Below, piece by piece: positions 33,581 through 45,367 of a DNA stretch of 64,000 nucleotides; positions within the stretch are counted from its first letter, which is position 1; each line of letters begins with the position of its first letter. This DNA is from Doris montereyensis (lineage: Eukaryota; Mollusca; Gastropoda; Nudibranchia; Dorididae): the NCBI GenBank assembly GCA_037039925.1, contig JAXRKP010001625.1:15001-79000 (forward strand), in the 5' to 3' direction. The notes under the pieces are model-generated. The model was not told where the DNA came from. It saw only the letters and a program-made list of their open reading frames with translations, and made no database searches. The position numbers and the translations under genes are program-made.

Positions 33581-35675
33581 GATAGGCTTTGGTCATTGCT
33601 AATGCCTCATAATTATATGTGGTCAATCTAGATCTATCGTCCTCAATGATGTCATCCATGATATTAAAAGAACCTTCCACAAGTGGGCCACTGAATACAC
33701 TAAGAAGGGCCTTTACTAGTTTTGAGAGGATGGGGTATCGAACGGCACCTTTCCGTTTGAGACTGAATATAGGTACCCACCACTTGGTATCTATTCTGAA
33801 GTCTGCATCTTCACTGTCAGCGTCAAGCGATGTCACTTCATCATCTGTAGTGTACTTTCTAAGCTCATCGTCAAGCTGACCTATCTCAGAAGAGGAAATG
33901 ACATTTGGGAGCTTTTCGGCCATTGAAAGCAATGCACCAACTGTTGTGGAGGATCTCTGATTAGATGGGTCCAAAGATGATAGTCGAATAAACACTTGGT
34001 TGTCGAGGGGTAGCTTTTTCATCAGTCTGCCAGCCTGGATATATCCTTGTCTCAGACATTTAAAAAAGGAAGGTAGCCAAGCGTTGGAAGATTTGTCTCT
34101 GAGACTTTTTAGTAGCAGAGGCAAACAGAATTCTCCAACAGACAAGTGACGATCTTTCATCTGAATTGTGCTGTCATCCAAGTTGAGCTTGTGTAAAGAG
34201 TGGGCAGTACATTCAGAAATTGTCTCAGGACGGATAAAACAACTGTAGAATGTCTTTGCCAGGGTGAAGAGCTCATAATGGACTGAGTGGCCAAGGGGCT
34301 TATTAGACTGAAACTTTAGAGTGAATCCTTGAAATTTCTGCAGAATGCCCCTAAACAATTGGACAGCAAAGAAGACTTTGGTTTTGTTATCAAACATGCC
34401 ATTTACGATGCGTTCCTTTCTGCTGACACTTGCATCAGTTTTTTGCTGTTTCTGTTGGTTGCTTAGAATGTTATTAATGACAACCCTATCAGACTCGGAC
34501 ACTCCAAACTTCTCAAAAATCTCCCCCTGGATGAGCAACATCTGCTTTTTTTCTTTGCTGGACAGGAAAGTACTATAATACAGCCTAAGGCTGTCCCACA
34601 ATCTATCTAAACGATCAACTACTGTTTTCATCTGTAGGAATCGTGTTGGGATCGGCCTGATTAAGGACATTTTTTTCCCATACAAAATGCATTGGATTTC
34701 AAAAATAAACTCCTTACTTTCGGACTGTCTTCAATGTCGTAAAATATATCTGAGGCCAGAGTGCTGACGGAAAAGAAATCCTTCTCCACCTCACCCAGCA
34801 GCTTTTTGCGGCATTGTTAATCATATGAACTGCGTCCCCACTTACGTCTAACAGACAGTCATTTTCCTCCTTATCTTAGGCTCCAACCCTTCTTTTACAC
34901 CTCTCATTACTGCGCAATTGTCCATCAGAACAGAAATAACCTGACTCCACTTTAGATTGCTTACCTGTAGCACATCCGACACAGCACAGTGCAAATTATT
35001 AGCATTTGCCAAATTCATCTCCCTACTACCCAACAAGTCGATCACAAACCTGCCCACTTCATCGTCGTAGTACTGAACAAGGATGTTCAATATTTTATTG
35101 CCAGCATTTGTTGTGGCCTCATCCATATTTAAGGAGAAGAATGTGTTCCTTAACTTGTTGGACAGTTCATTCTTCAAAAAGGCTGCCACCCCATGTGTCA
35201 TGTTGTACGTAGCAGATGTATGAGACAGACTGGTTGATTGTAGAGCTGATGGAGTTTTGCTCAAACGTTGAGCCAGTGCAAGGAGCTCTGGGGCTAAGCT
35301 GAATGGCAAGCAATGTTGGCTTGTAAAGAGTGAAATGATGGACTTCACTTCAGATGAAGCATCCTGTACTGATTGTTTAATTCCATCACTGCTAACATGC
35401 GAAATTAATTTTGTGGAGGCCTGAACGCTTCTGAATCGGCTGATATGCTCTGCTTGTAGATCGTGGGTTTTTAGAGCCTTTTTACCAGCAGATCCATAGG
35501 ACAATGTCTTACAGCACACAGAACAATAACACTTTCCAGGTTCATCAATCTTCTTGCACCATGTCTCAAACCTACTTCCATTTACTGAATATTCTTTCAA
35601 CCAGAACCACTTCCAAGCGTTTCTCACACCCTTCTCTATCTCCGAAGTGTTTTCTCCGTCCTTTAAAAACCTCAT
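32845..35675 (-). CDS. hAT-transposase-like protein with C-terminal PIP box
   Basis: One intronless coding unit of about 930 residues on the minus strand, broken by roughly four frame changes. Order: start MRFLKDGENTSEIEKG at 35675; zinc finger with CYCSVC and THDLQAEH (C2H2, BED-like); RNase H-like core with SLNMDEATTNAGNKIL and VISVLMDNCAVMRG; a long helical middle; hAT dimerisation region with RYPILSKLVKALLSVFSGP and VEGSFNIMDDIIEDDRSRL; a Thr/Pro repeat tail; and a final KRKQSSLVGFFSKKPCT. Known: hAT proteins cut and paste DNA as dimers, and QxxLxxFF is the PCNA-binding PIP box. Inferred: a transposase or domesticated derivative that may bind PCNA. Two breaks fall in A-runs (about 34815 and 34671-34677), so indel errors are likely. 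I found no terminal inverted repeats. Confidence 0.7.
32866..32889 (-). other. PIP-box motif QSSLVGFF
   Basis: Q-S-S-L-V-G-F-F matches the canonical PCNA-interacting peptide Q-x-x-[ILM]-x-x-[FY]-[FY]. It is preceded by KRK and followed by SKK, basic flanks common in PCNA clients. It lies nine residues from the C-terminus, at the end of a flexible tether. Confidence 0.65.
32918..33435. repeat. 36-bp in-frame minisatellite within the hAT-like tail
   Basis: On the plus strand the unit is GGAGGCTTAGTGGTGGTGGT followed by GGCAGTAGAAATTGAT. Six or so right-hand units are nearly identical, while left-hand units drift in sequence and length by multiples of three. Overlapping ORFs (GGLVVVVAVEID on plus, LPPPPLSLHQFL on minus) are shadows. 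Confidence 0.9.
33531..34685 (-). CDS. hAT-like protein, middle and dimerisation region
   Basis: 384 codons open. The first codon of this ORF is TTG, so it is a continuation and not a start. The bridge from the upstream part (34847-34686) reads KLLGEVEKDFFSVSTLASDI, then a segment ending NAFCMGKKMS, if one A is added at about 34815 and one in the A7 run at 34671-34677. The end carries the hAT dimerisation-type block (FSLKRKGAVRYPILSKL, then FSGPLVEGSFNIMDD). A change near 33575 leads into the repeat tail. Confidence 0.75.
   Translation of the reverse strand: MYGKKMSLIRPIPTRFLQMKTVVDRLDRLWDSLRLYYSTFLSSKEKKQMLLIQGEIFEKFGVSESDRVVINNILSNQQKQQKTDASVSRKERIVNGMFDNKTKVFFAVQLFRGILQKFQGFTLKFQSNKPLGHSVHYELFTLAKTFYSCFIRPETISECTAHSLHKLNLDDSTIQMKDRHLSVGEFCLPLLLKSLRDKSSNAWLPSFFKCLRQGYIQAGRLMKKLPLDNQVFIRLSSLDPSNQRSSTTVGALLSMAEKLPNVISSSEIGQLDDELRKYTTDDEVTSLDADSEDADFRIDTKWWVPIFSLKRKGAVRYPILSKLVKALLSVFSGPLVEGSFNIMDDIIEDDRSRLTTYNYEALAMTKAYLSTRVSIQHQWRSQSK
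34848..35675 (-). CDS. hAT-like protein, zinc finger and first catalytic part
   Basis: 275 codons open as written. The finger residues are C-Y-C-S-V-C and H-x5-H within the first hundred residues. The segment AAFLKNELSNKLRNTFFSLN leads into MDEATTN (first acidic site) and later LMDNCAVMRG (second acidic site). The frame runs out just after KIRRK, where a one-base change near 34855-34865 would continue it as EENDCLLDVSGDAVHMINNA. Confidence 0.75.
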   Translation of the reverse strand: MRFLKDGENTSEIEKGVRNAWKWFWLKEYSVNGSRFETWCKKIDEPGKCYCSVCCKTLSYGSAGKKALKTHDLQAEHISRFRSVQASTKLISHVSSDGIKQSVQDASSEVKSIISLFTSQHCLPFSLAPELLALAQRLSKTPSALQSTSLSHTSATYNMTHGVAAFLKNELSNKLRNTFFSLNMDEATTNAGNKILNILVQYYDDEVGRFVIDLLGSREMNLANANNLHCAVSDVLQVSNLKWSQVISVLMDNCAVMRGVKEGLEPKIRRKMTVC

Positions 35676-35699
35676 TTTTATAATATAATCTTAGATTTA

Positions 35700-36350
35700 A
35701 TAGATTATAATCGAAGTAATCGAAGTCAAAACTATAAAAAAGTGAAACTGAAAAATATAGGCCTACTGCCTTCCGTACCCGCGATCTCTAGAATCTAGAT
35801 GCAATCAACAGAAGCTGAATAATATAAGCCTTCCGTACCCACGATCTCTAGATAAATCAACAGAATAATAATAAATATATAGGCCTACCCGATCTCTAGA
35901 TCTAGTTTCTACTAGACTAGAAATGATAGACTAGATCATAGGTCTCTATACAATGTACACAAATACACTTTCCTTTTGAATTTCAGATCGAATGAAACCA
36001 ATGTCAGAACAGCACGCAGAATCTTGTTTGTTGTTATTGTACTGTACAACGATTAGAGAATGGATGAATGAAAAATCCCGCGTTGGAATTTGTATTGACG
36101 CATCCGCACTTATCGACGCATGCGCACTGCAGTATTTTCAAAAAGAAAAATGTAACCGAGGCTATCGAACATTTTACCGGCCAATCGCATTTTGCCGATC
36201 TTTTTTCACCCGGTAACTACGGGAGGTTTCTCCGGCATGAGAATAGTATTTTGCCGGTAGCGCGAACATTTGCCGGCGGGCAGATTATTTTTTTCTCAAA
36301 ATGCCGGCCGTTCCGGCATGTGCCGCGAACTTTCAACCATGTTAACAATT
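35700..36350. other. Upstream region of the hAT-like gene
   Basis: Contains a doublet GCCTTCCGTACCC(G/A)CGATCTC at about 35770 and 35829, CTAGATCTAG-type words, then a GC-rich patch (36165-36330) with repeated CCGGCAT, TTTGCCGG and GCCGGCC words. It could include the promoter of the hAT-like gene or the end of an element. No exon seen. Confidence 0.35.
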
Positions 36351-36890
36351 CAATTCTCCATTTCCATGTGGTAAACATTATTTTAAGTCAACAATACGTA
36401 GAATGTAAATTAAAATCAATTGAGTATTACAAAAGTTTAAAGCTTTTGCAAGATAAAGTAGAGCAAATGCCATGCTGGGAGCTATCCTGAGTCAATCTGT
36501 GTAAGTATAAGAAGAATACGGGTGCACAATCAACAATCGGGCATTATAATTCCATTTTATAACAACAACAACCCATATTGAATTTTATTGGTGCAGTAAA
36601 TATATGATGACTCTTGTTGACACAATACATCACTGCAAAGTTCTACCCATCTTTAAGGGGTTTCATGAACTTTTCAAGAGACTTTGTTTTTATTCTTTCA
36701 TTGAAACTTACCCCGTTCACTGTACCCAGTGATCTCAGGGTAAATCAAGTGGTAATAACAAGATGAAAGAAAAGTAAAATAGTTAAAGGCAAGAAGTAGG
36801 GCCTACCAGTAGCCCCCGCCAACTGTTCACTTTCAGAAAGACTTTACCTTTAAGTCTTTGCATTCACAAAATCTAATTCATTCCCATATC

Positions 36891-37055
36891 TTATGAATTA
36901 AAAAATTGCGGTAAAGCCATCAATAGGATTTTTCTGTCTCTTGTAAAGTTGTGAAACCCAAGTAACACAGATAGAATTTTGCAGTGACGAATACTTCTTC
37001 TTTTAAACAAAAACACAATGAACAATGCAGCTAGGAACTCCTTGTAAGACACAAA
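36891..37055 (-). CDS. Bcl-2-like candidate, terminal exon
   Basis: After the acceptor AATACCAG it reads in phase 0 FVSYKEFLAALFIVFLFKRR, then a further 34 residues to a TAA at 36893-36891. FLAALFIVFLF is hydrophobic but short for a membrane anchor. It could instead be a chance ORF. Confidence 0.25.
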   Translation of the reverse strand, partial: FVSYKEFLAALFIVFLFKRRSIRHCKILSVLLGFHNFTRDRKILLMALPQFFNS

Positions 37056-40000
37056 CTGGTATTTTTCAGTCTTGCTAATAAAAAAAATTTTAAAGTAAAG
37101 AGGAAAAAAGAATCTATGACCCGATTTTTTTCTTTCAAAACATATACACACTGGTGTAATCATTAACAATTGCAATCAAATACCATTGGAATCAGATACT
37201 ATTGGAATCATTTGAAGCATTCTCCATGATGATGTAACGTAACGTTGAATAAAAGCATGGACGATTAAAGTGGAATTAATGATCAGCAATCTTTCAATTG
37301 CTTTAAGTAAATGATTCATTTCTTTTCACACAAAAACAGGGCTTCGTTTGACCTACAAATTCAATCATAAAAAAATCAATACAAAGTTCATGTTATTTCA
37401 GCAGTAATCATTTCCCTCATAGTATAACCACACCATACTCAATTACACAGGATCTCTTGGAAATTTTTTGGTAAAAGTGAATGAAGACGCAGCAGTCCGC
37501 AACTCTCTCATCTCATTACAATGCAAGGCTGGGCATGTAATGTTTGGACGTGAAAAGGAAACCAACTTGAAGCTAGTCAGTGCTTTCTGATTCCTTTGCT
37601 GATTTCATCAGTTTTGTCTGGGAATGTGAAAAATCAAAGCTTGTTTAGATGTAGCATACTAAGATAAGGTGAGTAAGATAAGAGATATATATGTCTTCAA
37701 TTGTTCCAAAATACAGGCACATTTGCTTGGTGGTACATCAAGTTTCAGAGAAGAACAAGATTAACATATACAAGGGTAATAACGCATGGTAAACAAAAGT
37801 TCAAGATTAAGAAAGCAAAAATCATTATGGTACAATGACAATAATGATAATGTCAATCTATATATTAGAATATACATCATCGAAGGAGAATCTTCATCTA
37901 AACAAAATACATAAATATAAAAATTATTACTAAAATTTTTGAGTTGAAGAAAATGTCAATAAGGCAAAAAAAAATTTCTCTCTTTAAAATGTTACTAGTT
38001 ACTGTAAAAATTCGATTTTCTGTAGATTTCCAATGTCAACAAGAAAATGGTTATGTACTAAAGTTCTGTTGAAATGCCAAGATCCAAGAAGTGGAACTTG
38101 TTGTTTACATTGATCATTATGTTAGTACATACAGCGACAATTCATTTTTACTAGATGCACAAATCATGAATATTTCTTTTGTCAATTTTTTCATCCGTAA
38201 AACCCAAAGGCAAATGAATATTTGAATGCCACATTACAAAAAAAAACAAAAAACATCTATGTAAAGAAAAATATACTGTTACTATGTGAGAACAAATGTT
38301 TTTGTAACACTATGAATGTTAACAAATGCTGAAATAATTTTAGTAGTCAGTTATGCATTATACTGATGATGATCATCATCATGGATAAAAATAATTTAGA
38401 TAAATGGCAAGTATCCTTTTCACAACCGCTTTTTCTCTTCTCTCTCTCGAAATAAGCAAAAGAGCTTAAAGAAAATGAAAGGCCATGCTGGCAACGCAAA
38501 TTTACGTTTAGATTACTGTTCTCTTTCACTTTCCAGTACACTTAATCTCAAATCAAAGGTTACTTTTTTTTACTTTATGTCATTATTACCAGAAATACTT
38601 GAACTGTAAAGATATTTGAATTAGAGAGATTAATCATCAAAGGATGAAATCGAATCTTACACTACACTTAGCAAATATGTATTGGTATATGGGATTGATA
38701 GTGATATATATTATAAAGCAATAGTAATGACCCTCCATATCGGGTGAAATAAGATGAATAGTAGGGTTTAGGCCTAATTGGGTGAAATAAGATGAATAGT
38801 AGGGTTTAGGCCTAATTGGGTGAAATAAGATGAATAGTAGGGTTTAGGCCTAATTGGGTGAAATAAGATGAATAGTAGGGTTTAGGCCTAATTGGGTGAA
38901 ATAAAATGAATAGTAGGGTTTAGGCCTAATTGGGTGAAATAAAATGAATAGTAGGGTTAAGGCCTAATTGGATGAAATAAAATGAATAGTAGGGTTTAGA
39001 CCTAGTCGGGTGAAATAAAATGAATAGTAGGGTTTAGACCTAGTCGGGTGAAATAAAATGAATAGTAGGGTTTATAGTCGGGTGAAATAAGATGGCCTTT
39101 AGCAGGGATGTCTCCATGTAATCTTTAAAACGCCTAAAAATCAGTGTGGGCAGGCTATTTTTTTAAAAACCTATCTGAAAATCCATCTAATCTCCAATAT
39201 GCCAGATTTCTAGCTAAAGCCGGAAAATGGTCATCCCTGCTACAGGTTTTAAAATTTAAGATTGACACTGACAGAGAGACACGGTTCATATCATAACAAT
39301 GATCAAAAACTGGTGTCAGACAAGGTACAATAGTTAAAGCTGAGAAACCTCATTTAAATCTTGCTTATATAAATCAAAAGGTGCTTTTCTTGATTTTAAC
39401 ATGTAAAAACAACAGATTTCCTATGTCCCCATTGAAGACAAGGTCTCATCGAGTCTGAGCTCCTTAAATCCAAGATTTACTGTAATACTGTAAATAAATT
39501 TTGGTCCTAAAAAAGCATTTCATTGCTACATTATTTTATTTTTTTACCTGCATAAAAAATTCTTTAAAGTCCTGTCACCGTATTTTTCAAGATATTTATT
39601 TGATTTTACCCACATCCACAACAACGGTGATTTCAGGGTTTTTGACAGGATTTTTAACTTTGTCCAGACTGCCCTGTAAACAGACAAGGGATCTTTAAAG
39701 TGTACAGTGTTGTGATCTGCACACAGGACATCCTTTCTACCATCCATCTCCGATGGGACTAGGGGTCAAATTACCCACCTTGACCAAGAAGGTTGGGTTC
39801 AACCAGTCAAGCACAAACCCATGACCTTTTGATGGAGAGACAGACATCTAACCTCAAAACCATTACCCCCCCCCCCCCCCCCCCCCCCCCACCCCATTTT
39901 TTTCTTTTAAAAAATCATATACAGTGGAACCTGTCATTTCCCTGTGAGTGGTAAAATACAAAACTCATCAAGGTTCACCCCGGCCGAAAACGGCTACACG

Positions 40001-43000
40001 CTATACAGCCCGATCTGTTTAACCCTACCACATCTGGCCGCCCGCTAACTGCTTCCCATTGTTCAAGCCAGTCAAGGGTAACACCTTCTCTTTCAATGAT
40101 CAGGTTGGCTCGTCAAACCTATTTTGTAATTTATTTCAAGTGCTGTTATTTCTAGAAAGCTGATTGGTCTGTCTAATCCTCTTTCTGATGGTAAAGGTCA
40201 TGATGCTAATGTAATAGCATTACTTTCCATAAAGCCCATCATTGGTGGGAAGCTTAGAAAATGTAAATACACCAGGGCGATCTGGTTGCGGGGAAATTGA
40301 ATCTAGGTCAGCGTCTCCAGTCGGGGAATCTGCACACTAATTTTGATCAAAACAAAGATGGCATTCATCTGTGATGTCACTCACAGTCGAGCTTCGTTGG
40401 ATGGTAGATAGATAAGACATGTAATCAAGAATGCATGGTGGATTATAAAATCTCCTCTCATGTCCATGCTTGTGATTGACAGGTTAAGCGGGCAATAAAA
40501 GACTATTGAAGAATACGAGTCTGCTTTCTAAGCGCCGACCCCTGTGAACACCATACTGTATGGTTAGGTGGACGAGCAAGGTATGGCTCCATGCCTGATT
40601 TCACACCTTTGAAATAGACGTCTGGTGTGTCTGGCTTATGGTCGTCGTGAATTGGCACTTGCGACATTGTGTACATATTATTTAATGTATTACACGTGTA
40701 GCACTAATACAGGTGTAATAATTGATGATTTAATAACGTGGAAACCAAAGTTGAATAACACAGTGAGTGTTGGAATAAATAATCATGGGCTAAATGGTGA
40801 TGATAATCAATGCAGGCAAGCGAAAAATTGTCCCGATTAGCCGGGGACCTTTCCCGTTTAGAGATAAAATAATAAACAGAAAAATTCTATTCCCTGGGAC
40901 TTGTTCGAACTGGCTGAGTTTACCAATTCCCTGGGTTCCCGATTAGAGAGGTTCCACTGTACATGTGTCAAAACGAGTTTTGGTTTCGCAACTTGAAACT
41001 CACCACGCTGCCGTGCTGTTCCAGAACGTTCTGATACCTATCTGCCACAAACTTGTATGCCAGTGCTGAGACTAAATGCACCGCAGGCAGGTTAGAGCTC
41101 CCAAGACCAGCCGTTACTCCTTTGGCCACATGGGTGACAATGGCAATTCTGTCAACACTCTCATTCAAACCTAGAAAGTTTTCAAGTTTCGACCGGAATG
41201 TTTTGTAGACCAAATTCAATGCGCTTGACTGGGGTATTGAAGAAAGGAAGAAAAAAACACACAGAGATTTCAGTTATTTTGTCAGGATCTTAAATACAAC
41301 ATCATGACATGAATAATGTAAAACTCTCACAAAAAAATTTTTCTTTTAACAATGAGAGCACCTGGATTGGCGAATTTGGGACCAAAATGTTGACGTTCTG
41401 TTCTGTGCATATTCAGGTAGAACCGTCATTTATCTACAGGCTAGGAAGTATAGGAAAAGAGGAAAAAGCTAAAAAAACTGGTCATTTAACAGCTGTTTTA
41501 CAGCAATGCACATCTAAACCTAGTTTTACAGTTATCTTTACATTAATGACAATGCCAGAGACTGTTGAAAGAGTATGCCAGAGACTGTTGAAAGAGTATG
41601 CCAGAGACTGTCGAAAGAGTATGCCAGAGACTGTTGAAAGAGTATGCCAGAAACTGTTGAAAGAGTATGACAGAGACTGTTGAAAGAGTATGCCAGAGAC
41701 TGTCGAAAGAGTATGCCAGAGACTGTTGAAAGAGTATGCCAGAGACTGTCGAAAGAGTAAGGTGGCTGCTACAAGAAGGGCAACCTGTCTGAATCGGTTG
41801 CTTTATGTAATTTTATTTTCATTTCTTTACTTGCATTTTTCTCAAAATACAGTTTTTTCACACTAAAATTCCATCTCCTCCGTCATTTACAGATTGATTC
41901 GTATAGTATTTCACACACAGGTTCCTCTCGTCAATGTTAATAGAATGACATCAGTTTTTTTATATCTCTTTTAAAGAAAAAAAATAATTGTTGTAATAAA
42001 AATGACATTTTTGCATATAAACGATATGTTCATTAAAAAAAAAGTATCCAAAATATCTAAAAACCCTGACGTCATTCTTTGAATAATGAATGGAAAAAAC
42101 AATCTGTCGTTAATTTAGGGTTTCTTAAAAAAAAGATACAGCAACCCTCAAATATGTAATCTTCAAGGTGAATACAGACTTAAAAGTAGAATTTTAAGAT
42201 CAAATGATGCTCTTTTAATGAATGTACCAAAAGTAAAATCTCTTTCAGTGATACAAATTTTTGTGTTGCAGTTCTAGTTTTGTGAAACAATTTGTCTTTT
42301 TATAGTCTTCTCCATCCATCTCCTTTTTTAGGAAACGTTTATAGACAGAGTTGATAAGATCTGCTTTTACTGACACTGAAGAGGGTTCACCCTCAATTGA
42401 AATGGTTGTTTATTGCTGTTGCGTGTGCTTTTAATTGTGATGCTCCAAGGTTTGTTTGATTGGATTTGTAAATTATTTTGATTCTTAAATCTTTTTGTAC
42501 TTTTGTTTGTATAGCCACCGAGCACCCTTGGTGGATATCAGAGCTCTATAAACGTATCATTATTAGTATTATTATTATTACCGACTCAAAGCCAAAAAAA
42601 AACCCATACTAAATAAGTCTTTTACATACTGGTAATAATTTATGCACAATGTCCATAAATACCTTTTCTACATCGTTAAGTTCAGGTTGAAACTCTTCAA
42701 CCGGGTCCCTTTCTGACTTTACTTTAAAATACAATATATTTAATATCAGTGATACTGTAGAATCCTTCAAAACGAGTTCACAGGTTGAAAACGGGTGTTA
42801 AATATAACCAGGAATGCAAGAGGGACTAAAAAGAATTTCAAATGTCATATACAGAAAGAAGAGAATATTTACCAGAAAAATACTATCTGGCGGTCGTGAC
42901 GCAGACAAACGACTATCTGAAAAGGAAAAACCAAGGAGAATTGCTTGTCAAGTTACTGGCAGTAGCAGTAATGGCAGATATTACAACAAATGTAAGAGAA

Positions 43001-45207
43001 AAGGTGTACTTTCTCATTTTCTAAGCAAAAAACAAAAATATGACCAAAATTCAATTATTATTCATATATTACATTTTGATTCTACAAAATTGCAACTTTC
43101 TCCCTCATTTTTGTCTCTATAACCAAAGACTCTGTCCTCCTGCTCCCCAACCCCTCCCTCCTGTCAATTATCACCTCCTCTCACTCCCAAACTACCATTT
43201 TCCCCTCTTCACCACACCCCAAACTTTTGTCATTTTATGATATTTGAACATAGATTTGCCTTTCTGAATTAATTTAACTCTTTTATTTGTGACATGTTAT
43301 TTTCCATTTTTTCCTCCGTACTAATACATCTATGTGACATTGTTGTAGTGATTTTTCTCAAATGCTTTGTTGATTATCAAAGAATTTGTATAACACTTCA
43401 CAGATTCTGTTATTTCAGCATTAGAATATTTCACAACCTTCTATGGGTTTCTTCACAATCTCTTTCAAACGCCAATCATGATGAGGCCACAAAGGTTGTA
43501 TGTTGTATGTACAACATTTGTAGGTCAAAGCAACCCATCGCTGCATGAAGTTCTGTGTTATCTATCTATAGGTATGTCCGTAAACAATGTTGGATTAGGA
43601 TTTCTTTTTATCGGTTACGGGTGATGTCAAGTACGATTGTTATATCCAGGGATGGGGACAACACCAGAAAAAAAACCCCTGAACTTTATCACCCCCTTAA
43701 ATAATTTAGAATAATATTACGTAAGAGCATCATATTTAAATACACGTACAAGAAATATAAAGAAAAGGGCTGTAATATAAAAATCCAATGTTATCAGATA
43801 TGCCAACTTTTTTAGAACCAATATTCAAGGGGATTTTTTCTCTTCCTATTCTGTACACATTAATGATCCCTTGGTTGTTTACAGGGCAAACCGGGCACAA
43901 TTTTAAAAAACCCTACCAAAACCCGGAGATCACCTTAGTTGTGGATGTGGATAAATCAATTCAAACGAAGAGAGATCTGTATCATATCGTCAGAGTCCTG
44001 TAGTAGTACATTGTTGGACTGGCAAGACAGTGTTTGGAGTTTGAGTCCTGTATGGTAACTACCTATATATTTATGGGTTTATTTTTCAAAATTATATCAA
44101 GCCATTATAGTCTTGCACACTATTCATTCTCTAATTCTATAAAACATGAGTGAAAATTTCACAGGTGCCATGTGCACGTTGTGCAAGTTACAGAATCCAT
44201 AGCAGTTATTAAGAAGGTTTGCCCCCTCCCTCCCCCTGATAGGCCCTAGCCAAATAATTACACACACACACACAAAACAAACAACAACCCAAGAACAGAC
44301 AAAAACAAGTGAATCATCTCTTCTTTTCGTTTATCCCGAGGCGAAGCTTGCTAGTAAGCTCGCCTGTTTATCCTCATTTCTTTACATTCAAACCCACCTC
44401 TTCTCACCAAACATTCTTCATCCTCTTTTATCGAGGTCACTAATTTTCCACCATATTTTTTCATGTTTTCTTACTCCCTTTCTTCCATGGCTATTTACTC
44501 TGCAGTCACCTTTACTTCCCTCAAAAACATTTTACTACAACTACAATATTCCCTAATGTTTCTCTTCAAGTATACCCTTGCCCTCTCCTCTCTCTCTCTC
44601 TCAACGACAGCTAGGCTATCTTTAATGCCATACTAATAGGTGCAGACCTGCCATCATTCTTAGAATGAAAATTCTTATCCAAGCTAAAAAATTGTAGTTT
44701 TTTAACAATGGCAACATATGTGAGTTTTCTCCCTTTATGGGCGTGATTAGTAAGGGGTGGATGACAGTTGGTCTTTTATTTGTTTTATTGAACTTTAATC
44801 CCATCTAACAAATACATTGATCTCAGGTGAGAGAAAACAGCAAAATTAAAGATTAAAAAGATAGGAAAAGGAAGGGGAAAGAACCCACTAGTATCACCTG
44901 TGTCATCCACCCCGTTGGATTCAGATATCAAAAGGTATACGCTGAAATCAAAGCAGCCTCACTTCATTACTTCAAGTCAAGCCGAAACTTTCTACCAAGT
45001 GCATGTGACTAGCCTAAACTAATAACATGCGCGACTTTGAAAAAAAAATCAATACCATGTATTGTAGCCCACATGTAGTATTGTATGAAGCCCACATATA
45101 ATATTAACACAATACTACAGGTCCTTGCGTTGGTCAGGATGCTGTATAGTAATGTTGCATTGTAGACTCTCGTGAGCATGTGTCTATATGTGTGTGTGTG
45201 TTATAGT

Positions 45208-45257
<50 letters not shown>

Positions 45258-45273
45258 GGGAGGGAGGGAGGAG

Positions 45274-45367
<94 letters not shown>

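Noticed and set aside
39866..39890. C25 run as a telomere-like or quadruplex feature
   Set aside because: A pure homopolymer next to a SINE end, more likely a microsatellite or an assembly artefact.
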